Source of the DNA: Aegilops tauschii subsp. strangulata
Taxonomy: Eukaryota > Streptophyta > Magnoliopsida > Poales > Poaceae
Direction of reading: 5' to 3'
Assembly: GCF_002575655.3 (NCBI RefSeq)
Contig: NC_053037.3
Location: 569,758,880 to 569,822,879 of the forward strand
Length of the DNA stretch: 64,000 nt
In this document: piece by piece, positions 10,741 to 22,067 of the stretch
Position numbering within the stretch: the first letter of the stretch is position 1
Layout: each line of letters starts with the position of its first letter
Position numbers and translations under genes: made by a program
Notes under the pieces: model-generated
The model's input: only the letters and a program-made list of their open reading frames with translations
Told to the model about the DNA's origin: nothing
The model's database searches: none

Positions 10741-10999
10741 CCCCTCTGTTGCTAAATATAAGGTGTATTAGTTTTAAAAAAAATGCAAATGTTGTCTACG
10801 TTTGACCAACATTATAACAAAATATATAAATATTTACAATAATAAATATACAAAATACAAAAATATATTTCATGATGAATATAGTGATAATGATCTGGTA
10901 TTCTAGATCTTATTATTTTTTGTCTATAAAATTGGTCAAAGTTGGAGTAGTTTGACTTTCTAAAAAAACAATACAACTTATGTCTAGGAATAGAGGGAG
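10741..10999. mobile_element. Stowaway-like MITE (259 bp)
   Basis: Left end CCCCTCTGTTGCTAAATATA and right end, inverted, TGTCTAGGAATAGAGGGAG, with TA on both sides (10739-10740 and 11000-11001). Interior AT-rich, non-coding. Typical of grass Tc1/Mariner MITEs whose ends read CTCCCTCTGT. Confidence 0.85.
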
Positions 11000-11001
11000 T
11001 A

Positions 11002-11467
11002 TTTATTTTTAATACACGTGGAATATTTTTTGGATACACTTTGACCATTTTTAAATACATAATTAATATTTGTTAAATACACATTAAATATTTTTTGTAT
11101 ACGCATTGTCAATTTTCCATATACATGCGAACATGTTTTTAATACATGTTGAGCATGGACAAACTTGTTTTTCAAAATTTCATGAACATAAGTTTTTAAA
11201 CATGAACAGTTTTAAATGTCACAAACATTTTATTGAATGGTGTGATTTCTTTTCAAACTTATGCAAACAAATTACACTGCATGAGCATTTTTTTAAACTC
11301 GTAAACATTAATCTGAATTGTATGAACATTTTGTTTAAACTATCAGAACAAATTTTTTGGCATTCCGCAAAACATGTTTATATTACATCGTGAACATTCT
11401 ATGCATTTTTGGAATATAAGCGTAAGTAGAAAAAAGCCTCACACTGGGGAAAACAAGAAAGCCTGTA
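11002..11467. other. AT-rich degenerate repeats flanking the MITE
   Basis: Together with 10620-10740 this is a run of loosely repeated words of the type AATACATG...AACATTTTT into which the MITE inserted. No gene seen. Confidence 0.4.
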
Positions 11468-11643
11468 ATGGGCATCGAGGCCGTCGCTGCCAAGTTGCGC
11501 CGCCGAGAAGCCGCGAGCTCCGTCCCCGCCGGCGAGCGACTGCGGTGTACGCCCGTCGGCAACGCCACCGACAACGTCCGCCAGCTCTTCTCTTCGCCCT
11601 TCAACATCCAGGTCGCCAACTCCCTCAACCCCTCAGGTCAGTA
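11468..11643 (+). CDS. Unrecognised short ORF or first exon, possibly broken gene
   Basis: ATG at 11468 opens a 58-codon GC-rich frame (MGIEAVAAKLRRREAASS ... QLFSSPFNIQVANSLN). The base composition is like a grass first exon, and a plausible splice donor (CAG|GTCAGT) lies at 11636/11637. I do not recognise the protein; it does not resemble the N-terminus known for VPS60, although VPS60-like exons follow 700 bp downstream. It may be the exon of another gene fragment. Confidence 0.3.
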
Positions 11644-11804
11644 GGTGCTCTCTCGTTTTACCAAATCCAACAACTTCTGTTGATTGTTGCCACGGATGAA
11701 GAAAACCGTTGATTGTTGCTCGCTTACTGCTGATTTTGGTAGTTTGAGCATCGATTTCAGGGAGAAGAAGAGAGATTTCGAGGAGGGAAAGATCAGCTCC
11801 CGCA

Positions 11805-12015
11805 CACCACCTGTTCGATGAAATGCTCATGACGCGCCACAGCAATGTGTTCTTCTCCTCTCTTCCCAGCAGCTCGCTGGTCGACACTGACATCCATCAA
11901 TGTTGACAAGTCACCAGTTCGATGAAATGCCGACAGCACTCCGCAGCGATGTCTTCCTCTCCCCTCTCGCCGGCAAGGAGCCGGTCCACGCTGCCACCCA
12001 TCAATGTTGACAAGG
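11805..12015 (+). repeat. Imperfect tandem duplication (about 110-bp unit, two copies)
   Basis: CCAGTTCGATGAAATG / CTGTTCGATGAAATG followed by a similar C/T-rich stretch and CATCAATGTTGACAAG occurs twice (about 11812 and 11922). Non-coding, within the region upstream of the VPS60-like exons. Confidence 0.6.
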
Positions 12016-12347
12016 CACCATCCAAAAGGTTATCGAGAAGGTATAGCTAAATCCTGAATCTAGTCCAAGTGCTTTCATACACCTTTAGATTCTTTTTTCC
12101 TTCTCTGCAATAATAGGTAAAGTGTTGCGTTCTTATCCGCTTAGGTTACTTGTTACAGAAACTGCTGATTTCAAACACTAGCAAGTTCTTAACATGGACA
12201 AGGCACACGTGAAATGCTATTGTTACTCCATGCTCCAAGCCTTAGTTAAATGGAGCTGATCATCCTGTAGCATTTAGTCATCTTTCTATGGGCGTAGCCT
12301 CTTAGTCGAGTGCTCTAATCTTTACACTCCATGTGTGCTTTCCCTAG

Positions 12348-13305
12348 AGGCTAGAGCTATGAAGGGCAGCGGGACTTGCTGTACAACCAAACTTGCGCAC
12401 ACCAAAGGGAATTAAATGTGCTCAACAGACTGTATGTTGCCTTCGTTTCCTATCTAGTTCATGATATATTCTGATTCTAGCTCCCAAACTTAGGTGGAAA
12501 ATGCCTTACATTTAACAGATGACTGCAATGAAGGCTGCCAATAAAGAGCTGAAAGGGATGATGAAGGCTGCGAGGATTGAAGATATGGATGTATGCAGCA
12601 TCCTGTTGTTTACCAGATTCTTCATGCTTTCAAGATTTCCAGCTTACATTATATATACTCCCATTTGATTCCTTATTTTCCTGTCTTCTTTTGTTTCAGT
12701 TGCATCTGAATCCATGCCAACTTTTCAAATCTGCAGAGCATGCAGGACGAGATGGTGGATCTTATGGATGTGAGCAATGAGATAAAATAAACTCTTGGTT
12801 GAAGCTACAGTATCCCAGATGACATCGATGAGGAGGAACTTATGGGGGGGTATGGCTCTTATTTGGTAGTCGGTTATTCGTAGATAATTCAAATGCTGCA
12901 TATGGTCGCCTTAAAGATACTGAGTTGACTAGTTCTCCTTACAGTGGTTACCAGCTCGGAACAACATTCCTATCTAAATTTCATAGTTGAATTTGATCCA
13001 GCAAACTCTCCAGTTTATATCAGTCTTAGGTTTCATCTGAAACATTTCTTTGCCACTTTTGTGAAACTAATTTACAGACAAGACACTTCTCTGTTTACAG
13101 TTCTGATGTTGTATATTGAAAAATGCCCCCCGCGAAAAAATAATGTATATTGAAAAATGCAGAGCTTGATGCTTTGGAAGACGATATGGACTTTGAATCG
13201 AATTCGGTTCCATCGTACCTCCAACTAGACAAGGAGACAGATATTGATTCCGAGCCTAACTTTCCTGTTGCACCAAGTGGTCATGCCCCGGCAAACCGGC
13301 AGCAG
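12348..13305 (+). pseudogene. VPS60/CHMP5-like ESCRT-III gene, pseudogene (copy 1)
   Basis: VPS60 (CHMP5) is an ESCRT-III-related protein that acts with LIP5/VPS4 in endosomal membrane budding. Pieces in order: YEGQRDLLYNQT (about 12358-12393); an exon 12519-12590 with clean splice sites, MTAMKAANKELKGMMKAARI...; an exon from 12737, SMQDEMVDLMDVSNEIK; and an exon 13163-13305, ELDALEDDMDFESNSVPSYL... ending NRQQ. These match the central and C-terminal part of the family. The exon at 12737 has two in-frame stops (TAA 12788-12790, TGA 12800-12802) where the family has coding residues, and then continues in the same frame (SYSIPDDIDEEELMG). The N-terminal exons and last exon are missing here; a last exon survives in copy 2 at 41103. 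Identification is good, non-functionality very likely. Confidence 0.82.
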
Positions 13306-13499
13306 GTATGTCAATTGCGAGACTGACTAGTTTCTGTTCCCATTGATTGTGGTGCTGATATCCCTAGGAAAATTGATGGCTCATGTCATTTCCCATGCAA
13401 TCAATCTGCTTGAAGCTGTAAATGGGTTTCTTTTATCTTGCCTCATGATCTAATTGACAGGCTAGATACTTGCTATCATTATGAACGCATTTCTTAACT

Positions 13500-14180
13500 C
13501 ATGCCCCTATGTTATTGGTGTGAACAATTTACGCTTATCCTAGCTTGATTTTAATTGTAAAAGAAACACATAGAAGGGGAACATACAAACCATTTTCGTG
13601 CCAAACATTTGTTATATGATGGATTTGAGCTTGAACTTTGAATTCCCTATTGAACATCTCAAACCTCATACTTTAATTTGCTTGATTCCCTCTGATTGTC
13701 CTACAACGCTCTGTAAGTTCTTTTACATAGTATTGTGATAATTTTCCCTTCCTATGCACCTAGATCCGCTTGCTTACGTTCATTTGTTCCTGTTTACACA
13801 ATGAAGCGTGACCGCTGATATCACATCAGATTAGGATTCTGATTTTTTTCGTCCTCAGGTTCATGGGAGCAATAGTAGATAAATATAGAATTGTAAGTAC
13901 ACCATTTCAAGTACCCTTGCAGACAACAACATAAAGAAAGTGTCACATGTGGGTATTACGTCTAAACATATGCAAGCATAGAGACTGCACACATTTCAAG
14001 CAACCGGACAGACACATAGACTTACAATGAGTCATGAACTCATCCTGAAGTATATGTTGTTGGAGCAGAAATGGGAGGGAGAAGAATTAGTGAACACTCT
14101 GGATATTTTGCTGCGTAAAACGTTGCAGCTTTTCTGCCTTGTTCTCCTCTTTATTTAAACAGCTCATTAGCTCAACTAGC
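13500..14180 (+). repeat. Segmental duplication, copy 1 (VPS60 intron and 3' flank)
   Basis: 13500-13700 matches 40850-41050; 13700-14115 matches 41625-42047; 14113-14180 matches 44718-44780. Shared landmarks: AAAGAAACACATAGAAGGGG, TACAAC(G/C)CTCTGTAAGTTCTT and CTTACAATGAGTCATGAACT. Copy 1 lacks the last VPS60 exon and its 3' UTR, which lie between the first two blocks in copy 2, and lacks the solo LTR that splits the second from the third. Confidence 0.8.
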
Positions 14181-14504
14181 TAACAGAGAGATCCTAATCT
14201 TGCGCTATGACCAAGCTTCACGGATGTGCCATCCCATGTCCCTTACCATGCCCCAAGTTCTAAGACGCTACTGCCGGTACTCGCCCCATTCCATGAGGCG
14301 ACTGTAACAGCAGGCAACTACTGATCCGGCCATGTCGTGAACAGGCTCACGCTGCATGGACCGTTTTTTTGTTGCTATAAAAATAAAACCTTCGAGATGA
14401 CATGGCAGGATTACAGAGTTCAACATGACTCGAGGCAAAACGGGAACCTAAATCGGCTTCCGCTATGATAGACCCTGGCTTCTCACTAGAAGTTGGATCA
14501 TATA

Positions 14505-17500
14505 TCAACATGCGTCTCTTATTTCCTGTAATGTAAGTTCGCTAAAAGGCACGGGGCATGAACTAGAAGAGGGTTGCTGGATGAGTGTTTGGTGTGCCTC
14601 CCTCATCGTTGGCCTTGCTATTGGAGAAGATTCCAAGCAAGAAAAGGCCAGCTTGATGAGCAGAGCTAATTGATTCTCTTTTGTTGTTGGTGGTGTTGTT
14701 GGTCGTTGGTCTAGAATATCTTTCACCAGCATAGCTTGTTCCCCGCTTGACAAACTACCGTCTAATAGATCCCTTGGATGCTTCCCCATCACTAGCTCTA
14801 GTACAACCACACCAAAGCTATAGACATCACATTTCTCCGTCACAACAGATGTGTACGAGAGTTCTGCACAAATTAAAACATTAGAATTTGGAACAAATAG
14901 ATAAGTGATGAATACTTATGATGTAAGAAGGAAGGTTATACAAGTACATACCAGGAGCTATGTAGCCATATGTTCCAGCAAGTGCACTCCAGTTTGATGA
15001 ATCGGGCTTAAGAATCCTTGCTGTGCCGAAATCCGAGACAAAAGCCTTGAAGGATGTATCAAGTAAGATATTGTTGCTTGTGATATCTCGATGGATTATA
15101 GGTGGACTGCATTCGTGGTGCAAATAAGATATTGCTTGAGCCACATCAGTTGCAAGAGCAATTCTCTTGTGCCAATCCAATTCCTTTGCTGGCTCCTCAT
15201 TTTCCAATGTCCTGTGGAGGCTTCCCTGCTGAATGTAGTCATAGACGAGAAATTTATATGCTGGATGGGAGCAGAATCCATACATTTTGACAATGCTTCG
15301 TTGTCGGATCTGTGTTAAGATTTCCATTTCACTACAAAATCTTCTTCCATCATCCAACTCTTCTTCGGTCTGATGAAGCTTCTTAACAGCAACCAGCTGC
15401 CCGTCTTGGAGTTGTGCCTTGTAGACTTTGCCGTATCCCCCTGTTCCAATGATGTACTTATCATCAAAGTCTTCTGTTGCCCTTACAATATCATCAAATG
15501 CTAATCTTCCATCGAAATTCCAAACAGAGAATAGGTCCCTTGCTTCAGCGGCAACACTTTCTTGTGGATTTCTCTTCTTACGAGTAAGTATTATTATGAC
15601 AACAATTGCAGCAACAATGACGAAACCTATCACAAGAACAATTGGCAAAAGCAAACCAAGTATCTTCCCCTTTTTGTGAGCAGCTACGGGGGTTGAATAA
15701 CAAGGTGGCAGGCCAGGGAGGTTGCCACATAGACCTTTATTGGGAAGAAACCAACTCGCTGAAGCATTTTGAAGTAGCCATGTTGTTGGGACCGGTCCTT
15801 CTAAGTCATTGTAGGACACATCGAGTGTTGAAAGGCTCAACATGCTTGCAAGGGAGGATGGAATGCTGCCACTGAACTGATTATGTGATAAATTCAGAAA
15901 TTCTAGCATCTCCAACTTCCCAAGTTGCTGCGGCAACACACCACTGAGGTTATTGTTGCTCACATCTAACATGATCTGCAGGCCTGCTAAACTTCCAACC
16001 GCACCAGGCAAACTCCCACTGAAGCTGTTGTTGTTGATCTTCAAGAACTGTAGTTTCATGCAGGCCCCTAGTTCCCCAGGTATCAATCCACTCAATCTGT
16101 TTCCAGATATATCAAGGTATCCTAGATTGCTCAGCTTTTTAATTTGTGTAGGTATGTATCCAGATAATTGGTTCGATGACAAGTTCATTTTATATAGATT
16201 TGCTAAACTGTAGATTTCTGGTGGAATCCTACCGCTGAGACGATTAGAACTGAGTGTTAGCTCTACTAGGTTGTACAATTTAGAAATGATTGGAGGTATG
16301 GAACCCGTGATCATATTTTGTGCTAGATGTAGCACCGTTAGCTGGGTACATGCACATAGATTTGGTGAGATCTGCCCAGAGAGTCTATTTGATGTCAAGC
16401 TCAGCTCTGTTAGTTGTGGATACACACCAAAATGCTGAGATATATCTCCTGTTAGTTGGTTCTTTGCAAGGGAAATTTCAACCAAACTCGTACATGTCTT
16501 TAAACTACTAGGAATAGGGCCATTGAACATATTACGAGCGACTTCGAGAAGTTGAAGTCTGCCACCTGAACATATATTTGCAGGTAAAGGTCCTTGAAGT
16601 GAGTTGTTCTTCAACCCTAGTCTAACAAGGTTTGTGAGATCTCCAAATTCTTGAGGAAGAGAACCTGATAATTTGTTATCGGAGATTGACAGTAGTTGCA
16701 TGCTTTGCAACTTACCAAAAGTTTTCGGTATTGATCCCGAAATTTGGTTCAGATCCAAGTATAAATATTGGAGGTTCATCAGATTGCCAATTTCCTGGGG
16801 AATGAAACCGGTTATCTGATTTTCAGAGAGGGAAAGTTGTACTAGCTTGGTTAAATTTCCTATGATGCCAGGAATAGAGCCAGATATTTGGTTGTCATCC
16901 AGTTCTAAATCCTGGAGGTTTAGTAAGTATCCCAATTCTAAAGGTATTGGGCCTGTGATTTGATTTGTATAGAGATACAGAGAATTTAGCATAGTGAGGT
17001 TGCCAAGTTCTAGGGGTATTGAACCTGTCATCTGATTTTTTTCGAGTTTAAGGATGTTTAGCATATCGAGGGTGCCTAGTTCTGGGGGTAATGGACCTGT
17101 GATTTGATTTTCATTGAGATAAAGTGTGTTCATCTTAGTGAGATTGGTTATGGAGATTGGGATTGGACCTGAAAAATCATTTTTACAAAGAATAAGAATT
17201 TGCAAATGGACTAGTCTGCCTAGTACTTGGGGTATAGGCCCTGAAAGTTGATTACTAAACAAGTCCAAATGATATAGTTGGGTCAGGTTTCCAAGGGTTT
17301 TTGGTATCATGCCGCTTAAGGTGTTGTTGCTTAGCTGTAGAATTTGTAGGTTGACAAGCCTCCCAATCTCCTCAGGAATGGGACCTGATACCATGGTTTG
17401 GTGAATGGTAAGATTAGTTAACATTGTGAGGTTACCTAAAGACGGAGGGATATGTCTTGCGAGTCTATTGAATGAGAGATCAAGCCATCTGAGACTTTGC

Positions 17501-17976
17501 AGGTCACCAATCTCATGAGGAATTTTCCCTGTGAGCTGGTTGTAGGGAAGTTTAAGTACCGAAAGTGCTGACAGGGAGTTGATACTAGGGGGTAGTGCAC
17601 CATGGAGGCTGTTGTTCGTAAGGTCAATGTATGCGAGGAACGGAAGAGCCGAGAAGTTGAGCTCACCAAGCTGGCCACGGATGCCAGCATCTGGCAAGGA
17701 GATGTTGGTCACCACCCAGGGCATGCGGCGGCCATGGGGAACAGCCGTGCACATGATGCCCGTCCAGTTGCAGGGGCTGGTGTTTTCCTGCCAAGAACTC
17801 ATCTGCAGCGGTGGGGTTGCAAGTGTTGCTTTCCAGTGGAGGAGGGCCATGTGTTGAGACCTCAGAGAGATCCCTCCATGGCGCGCGGCACACGCTTCTT
17901 GCAAGAGAAGAAGGCACGGCACCAACAATAGGCGAAGGTACAACAATGGTCGCATTTTGCTGCCTAGTTTTTGCAT
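14505..17976 (-). CDS. LRR receptor-like kinase, MIK2-like (subfamily XII-type)
   Basis: Two exons, complement of 14952-17976 and 14505-14863, with GT/AG splice sites; the intron splits the conserved APE codon. They join to 1127 residues. Layout: signal peptide ([19 protein letters not shown]), LRR N-cap with CNWTG, about 26 tandem 24-residue plant LRRs (LxxLxLxxNxLSGxIPxxLGNL type), a transmembrane helix of about 26 residues starting ILGLLLPIV, and a Ser/Thr kinase. Kinase motifs are intact: [11 protein letters not shown] glycine loop, VAVKKL lysine, HRDITSNN catalytic loop (RD type), SDFGTA and GTYGYIAPE. It is expected at the plasma membrane, sensing an unknown ligand. In Arabidopsis the related MIK2 perceives SCOOP peptides; that role here is inference. 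ATG 17976 is chosen, with a second in-frame ATG at 17955 just before the signal peptide. No stop or frameshift: probably functional. Confidence 0.92.
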
Positions 17977-18042
17977 CTCGAATATCAGTAATGTGTTTGG
18001 TTGGGGGATGTGATTCAATACACAATGCAACTCTGCCGATGC

Positions 18043-18052
18043 CTATTTAATA
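18043..18052 (-). promoter_or_regulatory. TATA-like box of the LRR-RLK gene
   Basis: On the minus strand TATTAAATAG lies about 67 bp before the chosen ATG, the right place for a TATA box with a short 5' leader. This is a motif match only. Confidence 0.4.
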
Positions 18053-18056
18053 GTGT

Positions 18057-19759
18057 TTCGTCCATTACTATGAGGTCCTGAGTCAACCCACAACAGTTGA
18101 GTGGAAGGTTTTTTCTTCGGAAGGGAGTTGAGGGGAAGCTGCTGTGGATGACTATTCTTCAGTGTCTGTTGCCATCTTTGACTGCTCTTGTTCGGATGCT
18201 AGCACACCCCTTTGGCAGCTGCTACTGCTGAGCAGCCTGTTTTCCTTTTTCTTTTAATGCTGTTGAAAAATGACACAGGAATTATGAAAGCAATTGAAGG
18301 CAGGGTACCCATGGCGTATGCCTAGTCATATCTTTCCCTATCCCCCTCCGTCTACAACTTATGTACTGAATGGACTCGAGTTAACATTGCGGTAGACTTT
18401 CCATTTTATGGTATCTTCTGTGATTGGTTTCACAATTTTTTTATTTGAAACTTGAAACTATTTCAGTTATGGCAATGCCTTAAATAAATTGAACCAGCTT
18501 GTCTTAAGCTATTCTCTAAAATGTTTCCCTTTTCTCTTTGAAATAGAACATGGGATTTAGCCCAAGGACTTGTGACTGCAGGCAGTGGCTGCAGCGTTTG
18601 TTGAATTGTGGTCAAGACAAATCCTGGACCGCAGGTTTTGCTGGAAGTCATGTGTGAGGAAAATGCTGCAGCTTTTGTGGAATTCAAGCTCGAGCTGAAG
18701 AAATAGGAAAACCAAACTCAAGTGGCAAATCCTAACCAAACCCCGCAGAGAAAAGTAGACAGGCACCTAACCTAGCTGAAACTAGCTGCTAAATTTGCCG
18801 CAGAGAGAAGTAGGCAGGCACCTAACCTGTCAGTGTCAGCTGAAACAAGTCTTGTTGGAAGTGATGGAAAATGAGGCAATGGCTGCAATTGTGGAATTCA
18901 AAGCAATAGTACAAGGAAACTAAAGAAAAATTCCAAGCTCAAGTGGGTACTTGATCTGCTAAAATTCCAAACTGAGGAAAAACTGCACCATCTTTTTCTG
19001 TACGTCTGCCCATGTATCAACAGGCCAATATTCCCAGGTATTGCCCCCTTGTAGTTTATGAGTATTCAAAAGTGTGCAAATTATTTCTATTGCTTCCATA
19101 CCTTTTCTAGCTCATAGCAGTGCATAGAGATGCACCCCTGTTATGTGGACAAAAGTAGTACGTTGAGCTGCACTTTTTTTGAAAATCAGTGCTTTGATTA
19201 CAAAGCCCAACTATAACATGTCATTCTTCTGTAGGAGTATTTGTTACCTGCATGTGATGCTCGTGTTGTTGATGAATCCAAGGGAATCATCAATTTCGAT
19301 CTGCAGGCGTATGGAACACAAAATCACAAGAATCAGATCCAAGACTCTGCTTTCCTTGTATTAACTGTGTTCTGCAGTCCATCTCTGCAAAAATACAATA
19401 TGGTGCTATGATCCTTTTTATGAAGGACATACAAATAAGATATACGTGGGAATAGCAAGCTTGAACATTTCCCAACATTTTTTTTATTGTTGGTTCTCAT
19501 ATCCAGCCCGAGAGTCGATGGAGAAGCAGGTATTTATAAAGTCGTCCCACCTTAAATCTTTTGCATGCTTGTAAGCTAGCTAACAGATACTTTTACTTGT
19601 ATTGTAGGGATCGAATAAATTGCCCATGTAGTCTAATGCAACATCATTTGATGAATCCCAAGATAATTGATAATTGATGTGCACAGTTGGAGCACACCTT
19701 TGGTACACCAGCAAAGTGGTTTGTGTGCTGCTACGGAAAAAACAAAGTGCACAGTCAGA
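18057..19759. other. Upstream region of the LRR-RLK, no gene recognised
   Basis: Non-coding by eye. A local duplication of CCGCAGAGA(A/G)AAGTAG(A/G)CAGGC-type sequence occurs at about 18745 and 18800. It ends where a VPS60 3'-flank fragment begins. Confidence 0.4.
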
Positions 19760-19985
19760 TAGTTGTAAATCCGGTTCTTAGCATGCCTGTGATTGCACTA
19801 TACCCGAGTTGAATCTTTGAGGGGAAGTGGTTTCTACTTCTCTGACAAAAGAACACTATGTGATGTCGCTAGTTACTCTTATCCTGACTGTTAAGTTTGT
19901 ATTAGGCATGAAGAAAAGGAAGGTTGTATCTTTATTCCATGACAATCTCGCCAACCAATCCTCGAAACTATCAAACTAAGTTAGG
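19760..19985 (+). repeat. Fragment of the VPS60-like 3' region
   Basis: Matches 41305-41535: TTAGCATGCCTGTGATTGCAC, GAGTTGAAT and TAGGCATGAAGAAAA(G/A)GAAGGTTGTATC, plus CTCGC(C/T)AACCAAT. In copy 2 this lies downstream of the last VPS60 exon, so it is 3' UTR or 3' flank. Its position left of the truncated Copia piece marks a rearrangement border. Confidence 0.75.
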
Positions 19986-20231
19986 CTAAAACAGTGAGTT
20001 TCTGTGAAAATCGTAGTCCCGATGCACCCAACTGCGGTCTCTTTGTTTTCAGGATTTTGCCACTTCAAAATATGTTTTTTTTTTCAAATTCAAAAATATG
20101 AGCTCACAGGAGCAAGCTCGGGCTCCCACACCCCACCCCCCCCCCCCCCCCCAAATTCATGGGTTTTAATTTTTTTTCCTTTTCTTTTTGGAAAAGGACG
20201 TGCCCCACCCTACAACCCATTTTATTAAAGT
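19986..20231. other. Short spacer with a C17 homopolymer
   Basis: No gene. Contains a run of 17 C (20136-20152) and a T-rich stretch, and ends at the truncation point of the minus-strand Copia fragment. Confidence 0.5.
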
Positions 20232-20324
20232 TTAGATATACCCATATCTGCTTAAATCATCTGTGAAGGTGAGAAAATAACGATATCCGTCACGAGCCTC
20301 AACATTCATCGGACCACATACATC
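20232..20324 (-). pseudogene. Copia integrase fragment, left side of the CACTA insertion
   Basis: On the minus strand it reads VCGPMNVEARDGYRYFLTF then DDLSRYGYI, the integrase core around the first catalytic Asp. It is the direct continuation of the Copia pol that breaks off at 36357: the residues preceding it (MERATDLLEIIHTD) are encoded on the far side of the CACTA element. It stops after about 31 codons at 20232, so the 3' half of pol and the 3' LTR are lost. Confidence 0.88.
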
Positions 20325-20819
20325 CACTACAAGAAACCTGTTAATCCATGACGGATTTTCGATGACAATATGGAAAACTGTCATGGACGACCTGGTACAG
20401 CCCCGCAAGCCCGCTAAAGCCCGCCCAACCGTTCCCATATAAAATGAGAACCCTAAATGCTCCTCCTCGGCCCCTCCTCCCTCCCTCTCCGCAGCCCCCA
20501 CCCTCATCTCCCACAGCACGCCGCCACCCACCACCTCTTCGTGTCCCTCCTCCCATAGCTCGCCGCTGGCTCTTGCCCTCCCTCCCCCTCACCTCGCAGC
20601 TCCGGCAACTACCAGATCCGCCGCATCCCTCACCCATCCATCCCTCTCGTAACACATCTCTCTCTCCCTGGTTCAACCACTCATGCCGAGACCAACGACG
20701 GACGATTTCGACGACGTCCGCCACCACGAGCTGTTCTCCGACCCCTTCGTCCTCCAGTCCGGTTGGATCCGTCGCTCCCGGTCTCCGGCGCTCGCCCGCG
20801 ACCCCTAGCCATGGCTAGG

Positions 20820-21330
20820 GTTTCGGCTGCGGTATCATATCCAACGCTGCACATCTCCGGCGGCTCCTCCCCGTCCACACAGCGCCTCTCCGGCAGCTCG
20901 TCTCTGTCCACACCGCCCCCTTGGAAATCAACTTGTGGGCTGCGCGGTGTTGTCGCTGTCCAACATCCAGCGGCGGGCGACCAACCCCTGGGCCGCCGTC
21001 GGCAACGCCTTCTTCTCTACAAAGGTTAGCCCCTCATCTGACCCAGATCACACTAACCCGTCGCTGATACCCCCCGACCCACCTCTCTTGATTTGGCCTG
21101 ATCCCCCTGTGCGTGCGTGCAGGAAGTGTTTGAGAGTCCCCCTGTTTGTGATCTGTTTATGAGTACTTGGCATTCAAGGAGCAGCCTGTCGATGAGCAGT
21201 AAGTTTCAGCATGAAATCTTAGCAATCGTAGGTAAATTGTTCATTCTACTTGTAGTGAATAACCTTCTGAATTCATTCTCTCTGTCTTTACAAAAGTTCC
21301 AGCAGGAAATTGTGCTTGAGCTTGATTGAC
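20820..21330 (+). other. Exon-like, possibly captured gene sequence in the outer CACTA
   Basis: A TATA motif (CCATATAAAATG, about 20435) precedes GC-rich sequence. A frame reading LSNIQRRATNPWAAVGNAFF then STK ends at a good donor (AAAG|GTTAGC, 21024/21025); after an acceptor (GTGCAG, ending 21122) the same phase continues EVFESPPVCDLFM. Two exon-like blocks joined in phase suggest a captured host gene fragment (Pack-CACTA) or decayed element gene. I do not recognise the protein. Confidence 0.4.
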
Positions 21331-22067
21331 CCACTACTTCGCATTCTGTCTTTGGGTTCAGAGTGTTTTGCCGACTCGCCCGATTGATGGCCTTTTTTTA
21401 ATGCGGATGTATTTGAGGGAGGCAGTGAGTAATATACCAAGTTACAATCTTATTTATGAGTTTTTTTCCCAATCGCTATATACCAACACTAGTAGAAAAA
21501 GAGGCTTCCATACGGCCCCATTAGTCCCCAAAATAATCGAACCGCGACAAAAGGGGTCTTTAGTCGCGGTTCGGGAGGAGACCCGCGACCAACTATCTGG
21601 GCCCAGCGCGCTCGGTCGACAGCTGGCGGACGGGAGGGGCTTTAGTCGCGGTTGGCCTGGCCAACCGGGACTAAAGGTCCCCAAAGGCCTTTAGTCGCGG
21701 TTGGCCAGGCCAACCGGGACTAAAGGCCCATCCCTATATATAGGACTCAGCTCACTTCACTTCACTCAACTCACTTCACAATATTCAGAAGAGGGTGGTG
21801 GGTTTGCTTTTGGTTCCTCCTATGCACACAAGGTGTTCGATGAAATGCCCGAGAGCCTGAAACAAACATGATATGAAGTGTCCGAGCCACACTTGAGCTT
21901 TCTCATTTATTTTTCCTCCGCGATCGCGGTTAGCAACTTGAACCTTTCATGTGTCATTGATAAAATATGCATGTGTGTAGTTCATTGTTTAATTTGTATT
22001 ATTTCTAGCTAGTTAGTTTAACAAATGCATGATGGTTAATTATATACTTTATATAATAATAATGCAG

